Below, piece by piece: positions 9,625 to 19,207 of a stretch of DNA of 64,000 bases; position 1 is the stretch's first letter; every line of letters starts with the position of its first letter. A model generated the notes under the pieces. It did not search any database and had not been told where the DNA came from. It saw only the letters and a list, made by a program, of their open reading frames with translations. The DNA lies in the NCBI RefSeq assembly GCF_003111685.1, contig NZ_CP022189.1, positions 1,504,001-1,568,000 on the forward strand, in the 5' to 3' direction. The stretch comes from Alloyangia pacifica. GTDB taxonomy: Bacteria > Pseudomonadota > Alphaproteobacteria > Rhodobacterales > Rhodobacteraceae. Made by a program: the position numbers and the translations under genes.

Positions 9625-9669
9625 GGCGCATCTTGTCCTGGCTCCGAATATCCCGTGAGAGGGGCGCGC
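9625..9669 (-). repeat. Degenerate 3'-flanking intergenic element, copy C
   Basis: Just after the glycosyltransferase stop, reading on the minus strand, a C-rich stretch is followed by GGGATATTCGGAGCCAGGAC and then AAGATGCGCC. It aligns with the copies at 33757-33823 and 50701-50775: GGATATT, then CC-AG, then A-rich, then ATGCGC. All three lie directly downstream of a gene in that gene's orientation. I recall similar short sequences after genes in Rhodobacteraceae, but this is from memory. Confidence 0.45.
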
Positions 9670-9691
9670 AGCGCTTCGGCACACGCCGCCG

Positions 9692-10849
9692 TCAGCCGGC
9701 CTCGCGCAGCGCCACCACCCGGCGGATCTCGTCCTCGACCTTGCGCAGCAGCACCGCGTTGTCGAATTTCGCCTCGGCGGTCGCCCGGGCGGCACGGGAC
9801 ATGGCGGCACGGTCGGGCAGGTCGAGCACCTTGGCGATGGCCCCGGCAAAGCCGTCTTCGTCCCATTCCGGCACGAGGAAGCCGGTCTCGCCCTCTGTCA
9901 CCGCCTCGGGGATCCCCGCGTGCAGGGTCGAGACGGTGATGCAGCCCGCGGCAAGCGCCTCTTGGATGGCGGTGGGCAGACCCTCGGTGTTGCCGTTCTT
10001 GTCGGTGATCGAATGCTGCAGGAAGGTTTCCGTGGTCAGCAGGTGCGCACGCACGGCGTCATGCGGCAAGGCGCCGGTGAAAGTGACCTGATCCGCGACG
10101 CCGAGTTCGGCGGCCAGCGCCTTGCAGGGCCCAAGCAGCGGCCCGTCGCCGATGAACGTCAGATGCGCCTCGCGGCCTTTCGCGGCGGCGGCAAAGGCGC
10201 GCAAAGTGATCTGCGGCGCCTTCTTTTCGACCATGCGGCCCACGGCAAGGCAGCTGCCCGGCAGCTTCTCGCCCGGGACGAAGCGCCGCACGTCGACCCC
10301 CGAGGGCACGACGTGGGAATTGGGGTGGGTGACACCGTACCTGGCGAGGTTGTCGAGCAGAAACTGCGAGACCGAGAACACGCCATCGAGCCGCGGCATC
10401 ATCTTGCGGTAACTCTTGACCCTTTGCGGCGAGGTCAGCGCGCGCGAGGCATCGGTGCCACGGAAATAAGTGAAGACCGGCAGGTTCATCTCGTTGGCCA
10501 GCTTGGCCACCACCAGCGCCTGGGTGCCGAATTCGGCGAGGATGACTTCGACGCGCTGCTCGTGCAGCCATGCCATCAGCCGGGTGCGGTTGGCGCCGAA
10601 GGGCAGGCGGCCGGTGCCCTCGGTCAGCGAGTTCCAGCCCATCGCAACGGGGGCGATCACCTTATCCGAGAGCGACAGCTTGGCTCGGCGCTCGAACAGC
10701 GGCTTGTCGTAGGGGTTCTTGCCGTTGAACCGGCCGCAGAGCACCACCGTGTCGCCGCCGAAAATGTGCTCGATGTGGCGGTTGATGAAGGTCTCGCCCG
10801 GCACGTGGTAGTCGGAGGTGACGATGCAGGTCTTGAATTGGCGGCTCAT
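9692..10849 (-). CDS. Glycosyltransferase, GT4 family
   Basis: This 385-residue protein has two Rossmann halves with the GT-B fold. The acceptor half contains FTYFRGTDASR near residue 131. The donor half has AVGRMVEKKAP near 202, FIGDGPLLG near 232 and the nucleotide-sugar motif EGLPTAIQEALAAG near 289, typical of GT4 retaining transferases. It would transfer a sugar in exopolysaccharide or lipopolysaccharide assembly, but donor and acceptor are unknown. It lies between a TRAP transporter and the valine cluster, all on the same strand, and neither context clarifies its role. Confidence 0.85.
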   Translation of the reverse strand: MSRQFKTCIVTSDYHVPGETFINRHIEHIFGGDTVVLCGRFNGKNPYDKPLFERRAKLSLSDKVIAPVAMGWNSLTEGTGRLPFGANRTRLMAWLHEQRVEVILAEFGTQALVVAKLANEMNLPVFTYFRGTDASRALTSPQRVKSYRKMMPRLDGVFSVSQFLLDNLARYGVTHPNSHVVPSGVDVRRFVPGEKLPGSCLAVGRMVEKKAPQITLRAFAAAAKGREAHLTFIGDGPLLGPCKALAAELGVADQVTFTGALPHDAVRAHLLTTETFLQHSITDKNGNTEGLPTAIQEALAAGCITVSTLHAGIPEAVTEGETGFLVPEWDEDGFAGAIAKVLDLPDRAAMSRAARATAEAKFDNAVLLRKVEDEIRRVVALREAG

Positions 10850-10894
10850 GCGGGATCTCCCGGGGTCTTCTCGCCGCGCCTACATGCCTTTGAT

Positions 10895-10922
10895 GGCCCC
10901 GCCGCGCAAGGGCGGCGGGGCC
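10895..10922 (-). terminator. GC-rich hairpin after dctM
   Basis: GGCCCCGCC...GGCGGGGCC forms a very stable stem 15 bases past the TRAP permease stop on the minus strand. No U-tract follows, so it may protect the mRNA 3' end or act in Rho-dependent termination rather than as a classical terminator. Confidence 0.4.
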
Positions 10923-10937
10923 GGTGTCAGATGAGGG

Positions 10938-12380
10938 TCACTCGCCGTAGGCCATTGCCGGAAGCCAGGTGGTCAGCGCCGGGAACTCGAAGACGATGAA
11001 GAGACCAAGCAGCTGCAGCAGCACGAAGGGGATGATGCCCTTGTAGATGTGCCCGAGGTTCACGCCCGGCGGGCAGACGCCCTTGAGGTAGAAGAGCGCA
11101 AAGCCCACCGGTGGCGTCAGGAACGACGTCTGCAGGGTCACCGCCACGAGGATGGCGAACCAGACCACCTGCGGGTCGCGCACCTGGTCGAAGCCCGGCA
11201 CCGCCAGCTCCAGCCCCTGGATGATCGGCAGCATCAGCGGCATGATGATGATGGTGATCTCGATCCAGTCGAGCAGGAAGCCGAGGCAGAAGACGATGAA
11301 CAGGATGAAGGCGATCGTCAGGTAGGGGTTGTCGAAGGCCGAGAGCACCAGGTGCTGCACGATCTCGTCCCCGCCGTAGCGGCGCAGCACGAAGGCGAAG
11401 AAATTCGCCGCCAGGAAGATGCCGGTGATGTAGCCGGCGGTGTTGAGCGTCGAGCGGGCCACCTCGCGGAACACTTTCCAGTCGAGCCTGCGGTTGATCA
11501 GCGCCAGCACCGTCGCGCCGAGCGCGCCGAGACCGGAGGCTTCGGTCGGGGTGGCGATGCCGACGAAGATCGAGCCAAGCACCAGCAGGATCAGCAGCAT
11601 CGGGGGCACCACGGCGAGCAGCACCTCCTTCACCTCTTCCATGCCCACCTTGCCGGACTTCTCCGGCGCCGGCATCGAGGCGGGCGAGATAAAGCCGTAG
11701 ATGACGATGAAGACGATATAGAGCGCGCCGAGGATGAGCCCCGGGAAGAGCGCCCCCATGAACAGATCGCCGAGCGAGATCGCCAGCTGGTCCGACATGA
11801 TGACCAGCATGATCGACGGCGGGATCAGGATCCCCAGCGTGCCGGCGCTCGCGATTGTCCCCGTCGCGATGGGTTTCGAATAGTTCTGCGCCATCATCGC
11901 CGGCAGGGCCATCACACCGAGCAGCGTCACCGAGGCGCCGATCACGCCGGTCGAGGCCGCGAGGATGATGCCGATCAGCAGCACGGTGAGCGAGAGCCCC
12001 CCGCGCAGCGAGCCGAAGAGCTTCTGCATGGCGTGCATCATCCGCTGCGCCACGCCCGACTGGTCGAGCATAAGGCCCATGTAGATGAACATCGGCAGCG
12101 CCACGAGCACCGGGTTGTTGACGATGTTGCCGAACAACCGCCCGGAAAGCGCCAGCAGGCGGTTGTACTCGAGCCCGATGCGGTCGAACTCGATGACGTC
12201 CTTGAACTCGGCACGGAACGGGTCGAGCAGGATCTGCGACAGGATGACGAAGATCAGGCTCACGCCGACCAGCGCCATGGCGACGGGAATGCCGCGGAAC
12301 AGCATCCAGATGAAGGTCAGGAACATCGCCGCGACGGCAATCTCGTTCAGCGTCAGGTATTGGCCGAGGAAGTGCAGCAT
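10938..12380 (-). CDS. dctM: TRAP transporter large permease subunit
   Basis: This 480-residue, highly hydrophobic protein has about 12 membrane helices of the ion-transporter superfamily and is the translocating subunit of a tripartite ATP-independent periplasmic transporter driven by an ion gradient. Family segments such as GTIASAGTLGILIPPSIML and TPTEASGLGALGA are present. The start at 12380 follows AAGGAG at ideal spacing, one base after the dctQ stop, whereas the open frame upstream adds only residues overlapping dctQ. Substrate is set by the DctP partner and is unknown. Confidence 0.93.
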   Translation of the reverse strand: MLHFLGQYLTLNEIAVAAMFLTFIWMLFRGIPVAMALVGVSLIFVILSQILLDPFRAEFKDVIEFDRIGLEYNRLLALSGRLFGNIVNNPVLVALPMFIYMGLMLDQSGVAQRMMHAMQKLFGSLRGGLSLTVLLIGIILAASTGVIGASVTLLGVMALPAMMAQNYSKPIATGTIASAGTLGILIPPSIMLVIMSDQLAISLGDLFMGALFPGLILGALYIVFIVIYGFISPASMPAPEKSGKVGMEEVKEVLLAVVPPMLLILLVLGSIFVGIATPTEASGLGALGATVLALINRRLDWKVFREVARSTLNTAGYITGIFLAANFFAFVLRRYGGDEIVQHLVLSAFDNPYLTIAFILFIVFCLGFLLDWIEITIIIMPLMLPIIQGLELAVPGFDQVRDPQVVWFAILVAVTLQTSFLTPPVGFALFYLKGVCPPGVNLGHIYKGIIPFVLLQLLGLFIVFEFPALTTWLPAMAYGE

Positions 12381-12381
12381 C

Positions 12382-13170
12382 TCAGCGCTCCTTACGCGCG
12401 AGCAGACGCGCCACAACAATCACGATCACCGTGGCAACAAGCGCCAGGGCGATGGTCTTCTTCATTTCCCACGGACCGAACTCGAGATCGTCGAAGATCG
12501 CCGCGCGGGTCGCGGTGCGAATGCTGTCCACCTCGGGATCGGTCGCCATCAGCCAGCCGACGCAGGCGTACCAGATGATGAGCTGGATGCCGAAGACGGT
12601 GGAGGGCAGCGCGAAGAGAAGCTGTTTCCACAGCGCCGGACGCGTCAGCTGCGACAGATGCCGCACGTAGGCCGACCAGATCGCCACCATGATGACAATG
12701 AAGCTGAGGTTCATCAGCGTCTTGAGGATCCACAGGTTGTGCAGGCCGTTGGGGCTCGACGAGCCCTCGTCGGCGGCGATCGAGGTCAGCGCGTAATCGA
12801 GCGTCACGTCCCAGCACAGCAACACGAAGGGAAAGAACAGCCAGACCAGCGCGATGATGTCGATGATCAGGCGCTTCTTCTTGGCGAAGTTGTCGTAGAA
12901 AATGTCGACCCGCACGTGGCTGCCGGTGGTCACCGCATACGCGATGCCGATCAGCACGGCGACGCCGTAGAGCCACCATTGCAGGTCGTCGAGCCAGGCC
13001 TGGTTGTGGCCCATCTGGCGCAGCACCACCTGGGCGCAGATGGCGACCATGAGAATGGGAAAGAGCCAGGCGACGAGATTGGACAGGTGCACGATGATCC
13101 TGTCGCCCCGGTTCTGGTCCTTGCGTCCGATCTCTCCGGGGTCGGAGATGGCGACCTTGAATTCCTCCAC
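12382..13170 (-). CDS. dctQ: TRAP transporter small permease subunit
   Basis: This 262-residue membrane protein has the DctQ layout: helices near residues 30-50, 63-85, 105-125 and 155-175, with GSHVRVDIFYDNF after the second helix. It adds a further C-terminal pair of hydrophobic segments, making it longer than the usual 160-200 residues, as in the mannitol/haloacid-type TRAP systems with large M subunits. It forms the membrane complex with DctM. A 143-base gap with hairpins separates it from dctP upstream. Confidence 0.9.
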   Translation of the reverse strand: MEEFKVAISDPGEIGRKDQNRGDRIIVHLSNLVAWLFPILMVAICAQVVLRQMGHNQAWLDDLQWWLYGVAVLIGIAYAVTTGSHVRVDIFYDNFAKKKRLIIDIIALVWLFFPFVLLCWDVTLDYALTSIAADEGSSSPNGLHNLWILKTLMNLSFIVIMVAIWSAYVRHLSQLTRPALWKQLLFALPSTVFGIQLIIWYACVGWLMATDPEVDSIRTATRAAIFDDLEFGPWEMKKTIALALVATVIVIVVARLLARKER

Positions 13171-13277
13171 GGGCCTTGTCCTTTGTATTGCCTGCCTTGT
13201 GGGACGTGCGTCGCGTTCGGAAGCCCATAGCGACGCGAAAACGGCGCGCCCCCGAAGGTTCTGGCGCGCCGCAGGGG

Positions 13278-13297
13278 GCCGGGCCCGAAGGCCCGGC
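13278..13297 (-). terminator. Intergenic stem-loop between dctP and dctQ
   Basis: GCCGGGCC-CGAA-GGCCCGGC is a perfect 8-bp stem with a tetraloop, 16 bases past the dctP stop. A second, longer repeat of GGCGCGCC follows on the minus strand. There is no U-run. Such structures between the binding-protein gene and the permease genes typically protect or attenuate the transcript so that DctP exceeds DctQM. Confidence 0.5.
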
Positions 13298-13313
13298 GAT
13301 CACGAGCCCTGTC

Positions 13314-14363
13314 TCAGTTCCAGGGACGCGGCAGGTAGATGTTGTTGAACCAGGTCTTGTAGCCCTCGCGGAACTCGCTGAGGTCGGCCCAGGCCTTGGC
13401 GAACATCTCGTCCTCGGCCTTCAGCTCTTCCACCACCTCGAGCCAGGCGGCTTCGAATTCCTTCAGCTGCTCGGGGGTCCAGTTCTTGATCGTCACGCCA
13501 TGCTGCTCGACGTTCTCGACCATGGCCGGGAAGTTCTTGGCCTCGCCTTCGGCGAAGTTGTCGGTGAGGTTGGCCATGCAGGCGATCTCGATCTGCTTCT
13601 GGCTCTTCTCGTCGAGGTCTTCCCAGCGATCCTTGTTGATCAGCAGCTCGAACATGGTGGCGGGCTGGTGCCAGCCGGGGAAGTAGTTGTACTTGGCGAT
13701 GTTGTAGAAGCCGAGGTTGGCATCGACGATCGGCATCGAGAATTCGGTCGCGTCGATCGCGCCGCGCTCCAGCGCCGGGAAGATGTCGCCCGCACCGAGC
13801 AGCGAGGTCGAGACACCAAGCTTCTGCATCACCTCGGCCCCAAGGCCGAAGAAGCGCATGTTCAGACCCTTGAGGTCGTCGAGCGAGTTGATCTCTTTCT
13901 TGAACCAACCCGAGGTCTCGGGCGCGTAGGAGCCGCAGAGCACCACGTGGACGTTGTATCCATTGGTGTCATACATCTCCTGGAAAAGATCCATGCCATC
14001 GTCATAGAGCATCCAGGCCAGCATCTCGCCCGGCTCGGGGCCGAAGGGCACGGCCGCGAAGAGGCCGGCGGCCGGCATCTTGCCCTGCCAGTAGCCCGAG
14101 GTCGAATAGGCGGCGTCCACCGAGCCGTTCGAGACGGCGTCGAGCATTTCCAGCGACGGCACCAGCTCGCCCGGATCGAAGTGTTCGAATTCCACGTCTT
14201 CAGAGATCGCGTTGATCTTCTCGACGAAGTTGACGGCAGCGGTGCCGAGGATCGGCAGGTTCTTAGAATAGCCCGAGGTCATCTCGAGCAGTTCCTGCGC
14301 CGAGGCGGCACCCGCGAATGCGAAAGCGGCGGCCGAAACGGCCGTGAAGGTCTTGTTGATCAT
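13314..14363 (-). CDS. dctP: TRAP transporter substrate-binding protein, DctP family
   Basis: This 349-residue periplasmic protein captures the substrate for the DctQM permease. The signal peptide ends near residue 21 (AFAGAASA, then QE). The mature chain has DctP features, including LGAGDIFPALERGAIDATEF, where the arginine corresponds to the carboxylate-binding arginine of the family. The start at 14363 was chosen for the strong GGGAGGAG before it and the signal peptide. The substrate, probably an organic acid, cannot be told from the sequence. Confidence 0.92.
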   Translation of the reverse strand: MINKTFTAVSAAAFAFAGAASAQELLEMTSGYSKNLPILGTAAVNFVEKINAISEDVEFEHFDPGELVPSLEMLDAVSNGSVDAAYSTSGYWQGKMPAAGLFAAVPFGPEPGEMLAWMLYDDGMDLFQEMYDTNGYNVHVVLCGSYAPETSGWFKKEINSLDDLKGLNMRFFGLGAEVMQKLGVSTSLLGAGDIFPALERGAIDATEFSMPIVDANLGFYNIAKYNYFPGWHQPATMFELLINKDRWEDLDEKSQKQIEIACMANLTDNFAEGEAKNFPAMVENVEQHGVTIKNWTPEQLKEFEAAWLEVVEELKAEDEMFAKAWADLSEFREGYKTWFNNIYLPRPWN

Positions 14364-14679
14364 GGTACTCCTCCCTGTGTCGGCACCCCCTCCCAAGGGC
14401 ACCGCCGGCACTTTAGGCCTGTCCGAAACGCTATCGGAGCCTCACGGCGCTGTGAATACCCAGTTCTGCGTAGAGGTCGCGCAAGAATATTGCTGACGCT
14501 ACGGCACTTAGGGAAGATTGCTGCAGAGCAGACCGCCTTCTTGCCGCACCCGCCAAGCCGCTGGCGCAGGGGCGAATTTGCGGTTCTCGCCGCTTCCCCA
14601 GCCAAACCCCCGGTTTGGGCGCTTTTCATCGCTGTCCGCCTGCGCTATTCCCGCGCGAAACGGGGTCTCGGAGGTTGGC
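14364..14679. other. Divergent intergenic region between dctP and purM
   Basis: These 316 bases must carry the promoters of dctP (leftward) and purM (rightward). Short open frames cross it, but none has a convincing start or protein-like composition. I found no clear paired -35/-10 element or operator that I would assert. Confidence 0.5.
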
Positions 14680-15726
14680 ATGACCGAAGGTAAGAACGGC
14701 ATCACCTATGCGGATGCAGGCGTGGATATCGATGCGGGCAACGCGCTGGTGGAGCGGATCAAACCGGCTGCCAAGCGGACCAACCGCAGCGGGACGATGT
14801 CGGGGCTGGGCGGCTTCGGCGCGCTCTTCGACCTCAAGGGCGCGGGCTACGAGGATCCCATCCTCGTCGCGGCGACCGACGGTGTGGGCACCAAGCTGCG
14901 CATCGCGATCGACACCGGCCACGTCGACGGCGTGGGCATCGACCTTGTCGCCATGTGCGTCAACGATCTGGTGTGCCAGGGCGCCGAGCCGCTGTTCTTC
15001 CTCGATTATTTCGCAACCGGCAAGCTCGACACCGACAGCGCCGCGCGGGTGATCGAGGGCATCGCCGAGGGCTGCGTGCGCTCGGGCTGCGCGCTCATCG
15101 GCGGCGAGACCGCCGAGATGCCGGGCATGTATCCGGCGGGCGACTTCGACCTCGCGGGCTTTGCCGTCGGTGCCATGGAGCGCGGCAGCGACCTGCCCAA
15201 GGACGTGGCCGCAGGCGACGTGCTTCTCGGCCTCGCCTCGGACGGGGTGCACTCGAATGGCTATTCTCTGGTCCGTAAGCTGGTCGAGGTCTCGGGCCTT
15301 GGCTGGGACGCCGACTGCCCCTGGTCCGAAGGCTCGCTGGGCGAAGTGCTGCTGACGCCGACGCGTCTTTACGTGAAGCAGGCACTGGCGGCGGTCCGCG
15401 CCGGCGGCGTGCACGCGCTGGCCCATATCACCGGCGGCGGCCTGACCGAGAACCTGCCGCGCGTACTGCCCGAGGGCTGCGGCGCGACCATCGACCTGAC
15501 CTCCTGGGCGCTTCCGCCGGTCTTCAAGTGGATGGCCGAGGTGGGTGGCATCGAGGAGCGTGAGATGCTCAAGACCTTCAACTGCGGCATCGGCATGATC
15601 CTGTCGGTCTCGGCGGATCGCGCCGAGGCGCTGAAGGCGCTGCTCGAGGCGGAAGGCGAGACCGTCTATACCCTCGGCACCGTGACCGAAGGGCAGGGCG
15701 TGACCTACGAGGGCGCGCTGAAGTGA
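14680..15726 (+). CDS. purM: Phosphoribosylformylglycinamidine cyclo-ligase (AIR synthetase)
   Basis: This 348-residue enzyme closes the imidazole ring to give aminoimidazole ribonucleotide in purine synthesis. Family landmarks are the glycine-rich [37 protein letters not shown] and the [17 protein letters not shown] signature. The start at 14680 follows GGAGG. The last codons overlap the purN start by four bases, which couples the two steps of one pathway. Confidence 0.97.
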   Translation: MTEGKNGITYADAGVDIDAGNALVERIKPAAKRTNRSGTMSGLGGFGALFDLKGAGYEDPILVAATDGVGTKLRIAIDTGHVDGVGIDLVAMCVNDLVCQGAEPLFFLDYFATGKLDTDSAARVIEGIAEGCVRSGCALIGGETAEMPGMYPAGDFDLAGFAVGAMERGSDLPKDVAAGDVLLGLASDGVHSNGYSLVRKLVEVSGLGWDADCPWSEGSLGEVLLTPTRLYVKQALAAVRAGGVHALAHITGGGLTENLPRVLPEGCGATIDLTSWALPPVFKWMAEVGGIEEREMLKTFNCGIGMILSVSADRAEALKALLEAEGETVYTLGTVTEGQGVTYEGALK

Positions 15727-16313
15727 AACGCGTCGCGATCTTCATCTCGGGCGGCGGCTCCAACATGGTGACGCTGGCCGAGAGCATGACCGGAGATCAC
15801 CCGGCCCGCCCGGTTCTGGTACTGTCGAACAACGCAGATGCCGGCGGACTTAAGAAAGCCGAGGCGATGGGCATCCCAACCGCCGTCGTCGATCACCGCC
15901 CGTTCAAGGGCGACCGCCCGGGTTTCGAGGCGGCGCTGCAGGCGGAGCTCGAGAAGGCACAGCCCGACATCCTCTGCCTTGCGGGGTTCATGCGCGTGCT
16001 GACCGCGGGCTTCGTCGAGCCTTGGAAGGGGCGGATGCTGAACATCCACCCCTCGCTGCTGCCGAAGTATCGCGGGCTGCACACTCATGCGCGGGCGCTC
16101 GAAGCGGGTGATGCCGAGCACGGCTGCACCGTGCATGAGGTCACGCCCGAGCTGGACGACGGCCCGCTGCTGGGCCAGGCGCGGGTGCCGGTGCTGGCGG
16201 GCGACACGCCCGACACGCTGGCTGCGCGTGTCCTCGAGATGGAGCACAAGCTTTACCCGGCGGTGTTGCGGCGCTTCGCTGCGGACGACAAGACGCCGGT
16301 GCTGCTGCCCTAA
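15723..16313 (+). CDS. purN: Phosphoribosylglycinamide formyltransferase
   Basis: This 196-residue enzyme transfers the formyl group of 10-formyltetrahydrofolate to GAR in purine synthesis. The SGGGSNM phosphate loop is at residues 9-15. The catalytic triad corresponds to Asn107 and His109 in [13 protein letters not shown] and Asp145 in TPELDDGP. Translation must begin at the GTG at 15723, which overlaps the purM stop as GTGA; no ATG lies before the conserved N-terminal strand. Length is slightly under the E. coli enzyme. Confidence 0.96.
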   Translation: MKRVAIFISGGGSNMVTLAESMTGDHPARPVLVLSNNADAGGLKKAEAMGIPTAVVDHRPFKGDRPGFEAALQAELEKAQPDILCLAGFMRVLTAGFVEPWKGRMLNIHPSLLPKYRGLHTHARALEAGDAEHGCTVHEVTPELDDGPLLGQARVPVLAGDTPDTLAARVLEMEHKLYPAVLRRFAADDKTPVLLP

Positions 16314-16495
16314 TGCGAGCGCTGGTGGCTGGCCGAATTGCCGTGCCAGTCGAGCGTCGCCGCGCCCCGTTCGGGCGCAGTGAGCGCGGGCAGGCCGAGC
16401 AGAACGACTAACGCGAGCGCAGCGATTATGGCACCGAATCCGCCGCTGATCGCGGGGCGACGGGTGCAGCTGTAGGCAAGGTCGAGCGACGTCAT
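16310..16495 (-). CDS. Small single-span membrane protein, unknown
   Basis: This 61-residue frame is convergent with purN, sharing four bases with its end. It has one strong hydrophobic helix (GAIIAALALVVLLGLPAL, residues about 21-38) between a basic N-terminus and a polar tail. AAGGAGCCCTCCC directly before the ATG supports translation. I do not recognise a family. The neighbours (purine synthesis and RNase D) do not hint at a role. The main doubt is whether such a short frame is real in GC-rich DNA. Confidence 0.5.
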   Translation of the reverse strand: MTSLDLAYSCTRRPAISGGFGAIIAALALVVLLGLPALTAPERGAATLDWHGNSASHQRSH

Positions 16496-16781
16496 GGGAG
16501 GGCTCCTTGGGGGTATGCCGAAGGGGGCGGGTTGAAGTCTTCTGGGCTGTCCTCAAGATAGGTGCTGCGCGTCCTTTGCGAAAACGAATGATTGTCGGGT
16601 GGATCATCACGAAGCGTGATGGATTTACCCCCAAAGGGGGCAGCTCGGTGACCGGCTTGCAACCCGGCCAATGCGAAAATGCGGCTCGCGCCCGCTTTCC
16701 GGCGCTGCCGCTTTGAACTTCACGCGCCGAAGGTGTAGGAGGCGCGATAACCAAGAGAAACAAGAACGGCCCGGTGCACGA

Positions 16782-17939
16782 ATGAAGACATTGACCAAGA
16801 CCGAAGAGCTCGCGGAATTCTGCGCCGAAGCCGCCAGCGCGCCCTATGTGACCGTGGACACCGAGTTCCTGCGCGAGCGCACCTATTATTCCAAGCTCTG
16901 CCTGATCCAGCTGGCGATCCCCGGCAAGGGCGAGGAGAACGCGGTTCTGGTCGATCCTCTGGTTGACGGGCTGTCGCTCGAGCCGCTGATGGAGCTCTTC
17001 CGCAACACCGCCGTGGTCAAGGTCTTCCACGCCGCGCGTCAGGATCTCGAGATCTTCTACGTCGATCATGGCGTCATTCCCGAGCCGCTCTTCGACACGC
17101 AGGTCGCCGCCATGGTCTGCGGCTTCGGCGAGCAGGTCGGCTACGAGACGCTGGTCAAGCGCATCGCCAAGCAGCAACTCGACAAGAGCTCGCGGTTCAC
17201 CGACTGGTCGCGCCGCCCTCTGACCGAGGCGCAGAAGAAATACGCTGTGGCGGATGTCACCCATCTGCGGGTGATCTACGAGTTCCTCGCCGCCAAGCTC
17301 GAGGAAACCGGTCGCGCGCATTGGGTCGGCGAGGAGCTGGCCACGCTGACCGATCCCGAAACCTATATCACCCGCCCCGACGAGGCCTGGCTCCGCGTGC
17401 GCACCCGCTCGTCGAGCCCGCGGTTCCTTGCCATCGTGCGGGCGTTGGCGGCCTTCCGCGAGGACTATGCGCAGTCGCGCAACATTCCTCGCAACCGGGT
17501 GTTCAAGGATGACGCGCTGGCCGAGCTGGCCTCGACCAAGCCGGTCACCATGGAAGACCTCGGCCGCTCGCGCCTGCTGCTGCGCGAGGCCCGCAAGGGA
17601 CCGATCGCCGACGGCATCCTTGCCGCGGTCAAGGCAGGGCAGGAGGCCCCCAAGGACGACCTGCCCAAGGTCGACGACAGCCGCGACCAGCTGCAAGTCA
17701 ACCCGGCACTGGCCGACCTGCTGCGGGTGCTGCTCAAGGCCAAGACCGAAAGCTCGGGCGTCGCCTCGAAGCTTATCGCCCCGGCGGCAGAGCTCGACGC
17801 GATCGCAGCGGGTCAGCGCGACGTGAAGGCGCTCAGCGGCTGGCGCCGCGAGGTGTTTGGCGAAGACGCGCTGCGGCTCTGCGACGGCAAGATCGCCCTC
17901 GCCGCAAAGGGCAAGGCGGTCGAGGTCATCGAGATCTGA
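16782..17939 (+). CDS. rnd: Ribonuclease D
   Basis: This 385-residue 3'-5' exoribonuclease trims tRNA and other stable RNA precursors. The DEDD exonuclease domain occupies roughly residues 5-190, with Asp26 and Glu28 in VDTEFLRERTYY, the HAARQDLEIF segment near 86 and the final YAVADVTHL motif near 165. One HRDC domain follows at about residues 205-285, with a divergent tail. The start at 16782 was taken because the fold begins there; upstream codons are non-conserved in character. A strong terminator follows the stop. Confidence 0.95.
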   Translation: MKTLTKTEELAEFCAEAASAPYVTVDTEFLRERTYYSKLCLIQLAIPGKGEENAVLVDPLVDGLSLEPLMELFRNTAVVKVFHAARQDLEIFYVDHGVIPEPLFDTQVAAMVCGFGEQVGYETLVKRIAKQQLDKSSRFTDWSRRPLTEAQKKYAVADVTHLRVIYEFLAAKLEETGRAHWVGEELATLTDPETYITRPDEAWLRVRTRSSSPRFLAIVRALAAFREDYAQSRNIPRNRVFKDDALAELASTKPVTMEDLGRSRLLLREARKGPIADGILAAVKAGQEAPKDDLPKVDDSRDQLQVNPALADLLRVLLKAKTESSGVASKLIAPAAELDAIAAGQRDVKALSGWRREVFGEDALRLCDGKIALAAKGKAVEVIEI

Positions 17940-17956
17940 GACGCCTTCGGGGAATG

Positions 17957-17990
17957 AAAAAGCGCGCCGCAGACCTGCGGCGCGCTTTTT
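17957..17990 (+). terminator. Bidirectional intrinsic terminator between rnd and a lipoprotein gene
   Basis: AAAAAGCGCGCCGC...GCGGCGCGCTTTTT forms a long GC stem flanked by A and T runs, so it can stop transcription from rnd (plus) and from the convergent lipoprotein gene (minus). Confidence 0.9.
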
Positions 17991-18050
17991 GTTTCCGGTG
18001 CGACATGTCGCTTCGAAGAGAGATGCCCATCCCTCCGAGGGAATTTTGCG

Positions 18051-18524
18051 TCAGCGGCTGACGCTCTGCGCGTTGCGCAGACCCTGGACGCGCAGCGCGC
18101 GGTAGGGGGCCAGCTCCTTGTCGCTCATCCATTTCGCCACCGTGACCGTGCGCGCGGCCTCGCTGGCCCCGGCGTCGCCGCGGACCTGCAGCGCCAGCAG
18201 CCGGAAGGCGAGGGTGCCGGTGTCCTCGGAGCCCTCGACCGGCACCAGACGCACGTCGAACGGGCCGGGGAAATCGGCGAGACCCGTCACCCGCACGATG
18301 AAGCCGCCCGGGCGGCGCTCCAGAAGCAGGTCGGTGATCATGCCGACCGGCGTGCCCTTGTAGGCGTCTTCCTTGCTCGAGAAGAAGCTCGCGGCGGCAG
18401 AACGCTGCGGGATCAAAGGGTTGCTCGCGCCGGTTTCGGTGCTCACGGGCGCGCCCTCGTCCTGACCGACGCAGCCGCCGAGCAGGAGTGCCGAGATCAT
18501 AAGAGCCGATACGGGTTTGAACAT
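18051..18524 (-). CDS. Predicted lipoprotein, function unknown
   Basis: This 157-residue protein starts with a lipoprotein signal peptide, with lipobox LLGGC and the lipidated Cys near residue 18 (start MFKPVSALMISALLLGGC). The mature part carries no motif I recognise; it has TGLADFPGPFDVRLVPVEG in the middle, suggestive of a beta-sandwich. The start was chosen from the lipobox; a longer upstream frame would put 38 polar residues before it. It is divergent from sufE by 171 bases and convergent with rnd. Confidence 0.75.
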   Translation of the reverse strand: MFKPVSALMISALLLGGCVGQDEGAPVSTETGASNPLIPQRSAAASFFSSKEDAYKGTPVGMITDLLLERRPGGFIVRVTGLADFPGPFDVRLVPVEGSEDTGTLAFRLLALQVRGDAGASEAARTVTVAKWMSDKELAPYRALRVQGLRNAQSVSR

Positions 18525-18695
18525 GGGTCGCGAAGCCTCTGCCTGTGGTGCTTTTCGGGTTAGCGTATCGGGCCAACATTGAAAAGCATGCATTGCCGGG
18601 TCTGGACCTTTGCGGTCTGCCCGCCTACTTCTCGGCACCGATCACAGCCGCGCCTGGTGCTTTCGAGCCGCGCGGCGCGGCAAGCAGGAGCACAG

Positions 18696-19106
18696 ATGGC
18701 ACAGGCAGGGTTCGAGGAGCTGGTCGAGGATTTCGAATTCCTAGAGGATTGGGAAGACCGCTACCGCACGGTGATCGAGCTGGGCAAGGCGATGGCCCCG
18801 CTGCCCGAGGCGCTGAAGGTCCCCGCCACCAAGGTCGAGGGATGCGCCTCGCAAGTCTGGCTGCACCTCACCTGGGAAGGTGGTCGGCTGCAGTTCGAGG
18901 GCGAGAGCGATGCGATGATCGTGCGCGGTCTCATCGCGGTGCTGCACCGGCTCTACGACGGGCTCACGCCCGGCGAGGTCGCGGCGATCGATGCCCGCGC
19001 CGAGCTCGGGCGGCTTGGCCTCAACGAGCATCTTTCCGCGCAGCGCTCCAACGGCTTGCGCGCGATGGTAGAGCGGATCCAGCAGCAGGCTGCCGCTGCG
19101 GTCTGA
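18696..19106 (+). CDS. sufE: SufE-family cysteine desulfuration protein
   Basis: This 136-residue protein accepts persulfide sulfur from a SufS-type cysteine desulfurase for Fe-S cluster assembly. The acceptor cysteine is Cys50 in KVEGCASQVWL, the family's diagnostic site. Length matches E. coli SufE (138). The start at 18696 follows AGGAG. No other suf gene is in the window, as is common for sufE in this group of bacteria. Confidence 0.93.
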   Translation: MAQAGFEELVEDFEFLEDWEDRYRTVIELGKAMAPLPEALKVPATKVEGCASQVWLHLTWEGGRLQFEGESDAMIVRGLIAVLHRLYDGLTPGEVAAIDARAELGRLGLNEHLSAQRSNGLRAMVERIQQQAAAAV

Positions 19107-19207
19107 GCCCTTAGGGGCGGCCACCCGGACCGCAAAGCGCTATACATCCGTCCGCCTCTGGCTTAGAACGCCTTTTAACCGGAATGACTTGAACGGGCAG
19201 AACCAAC

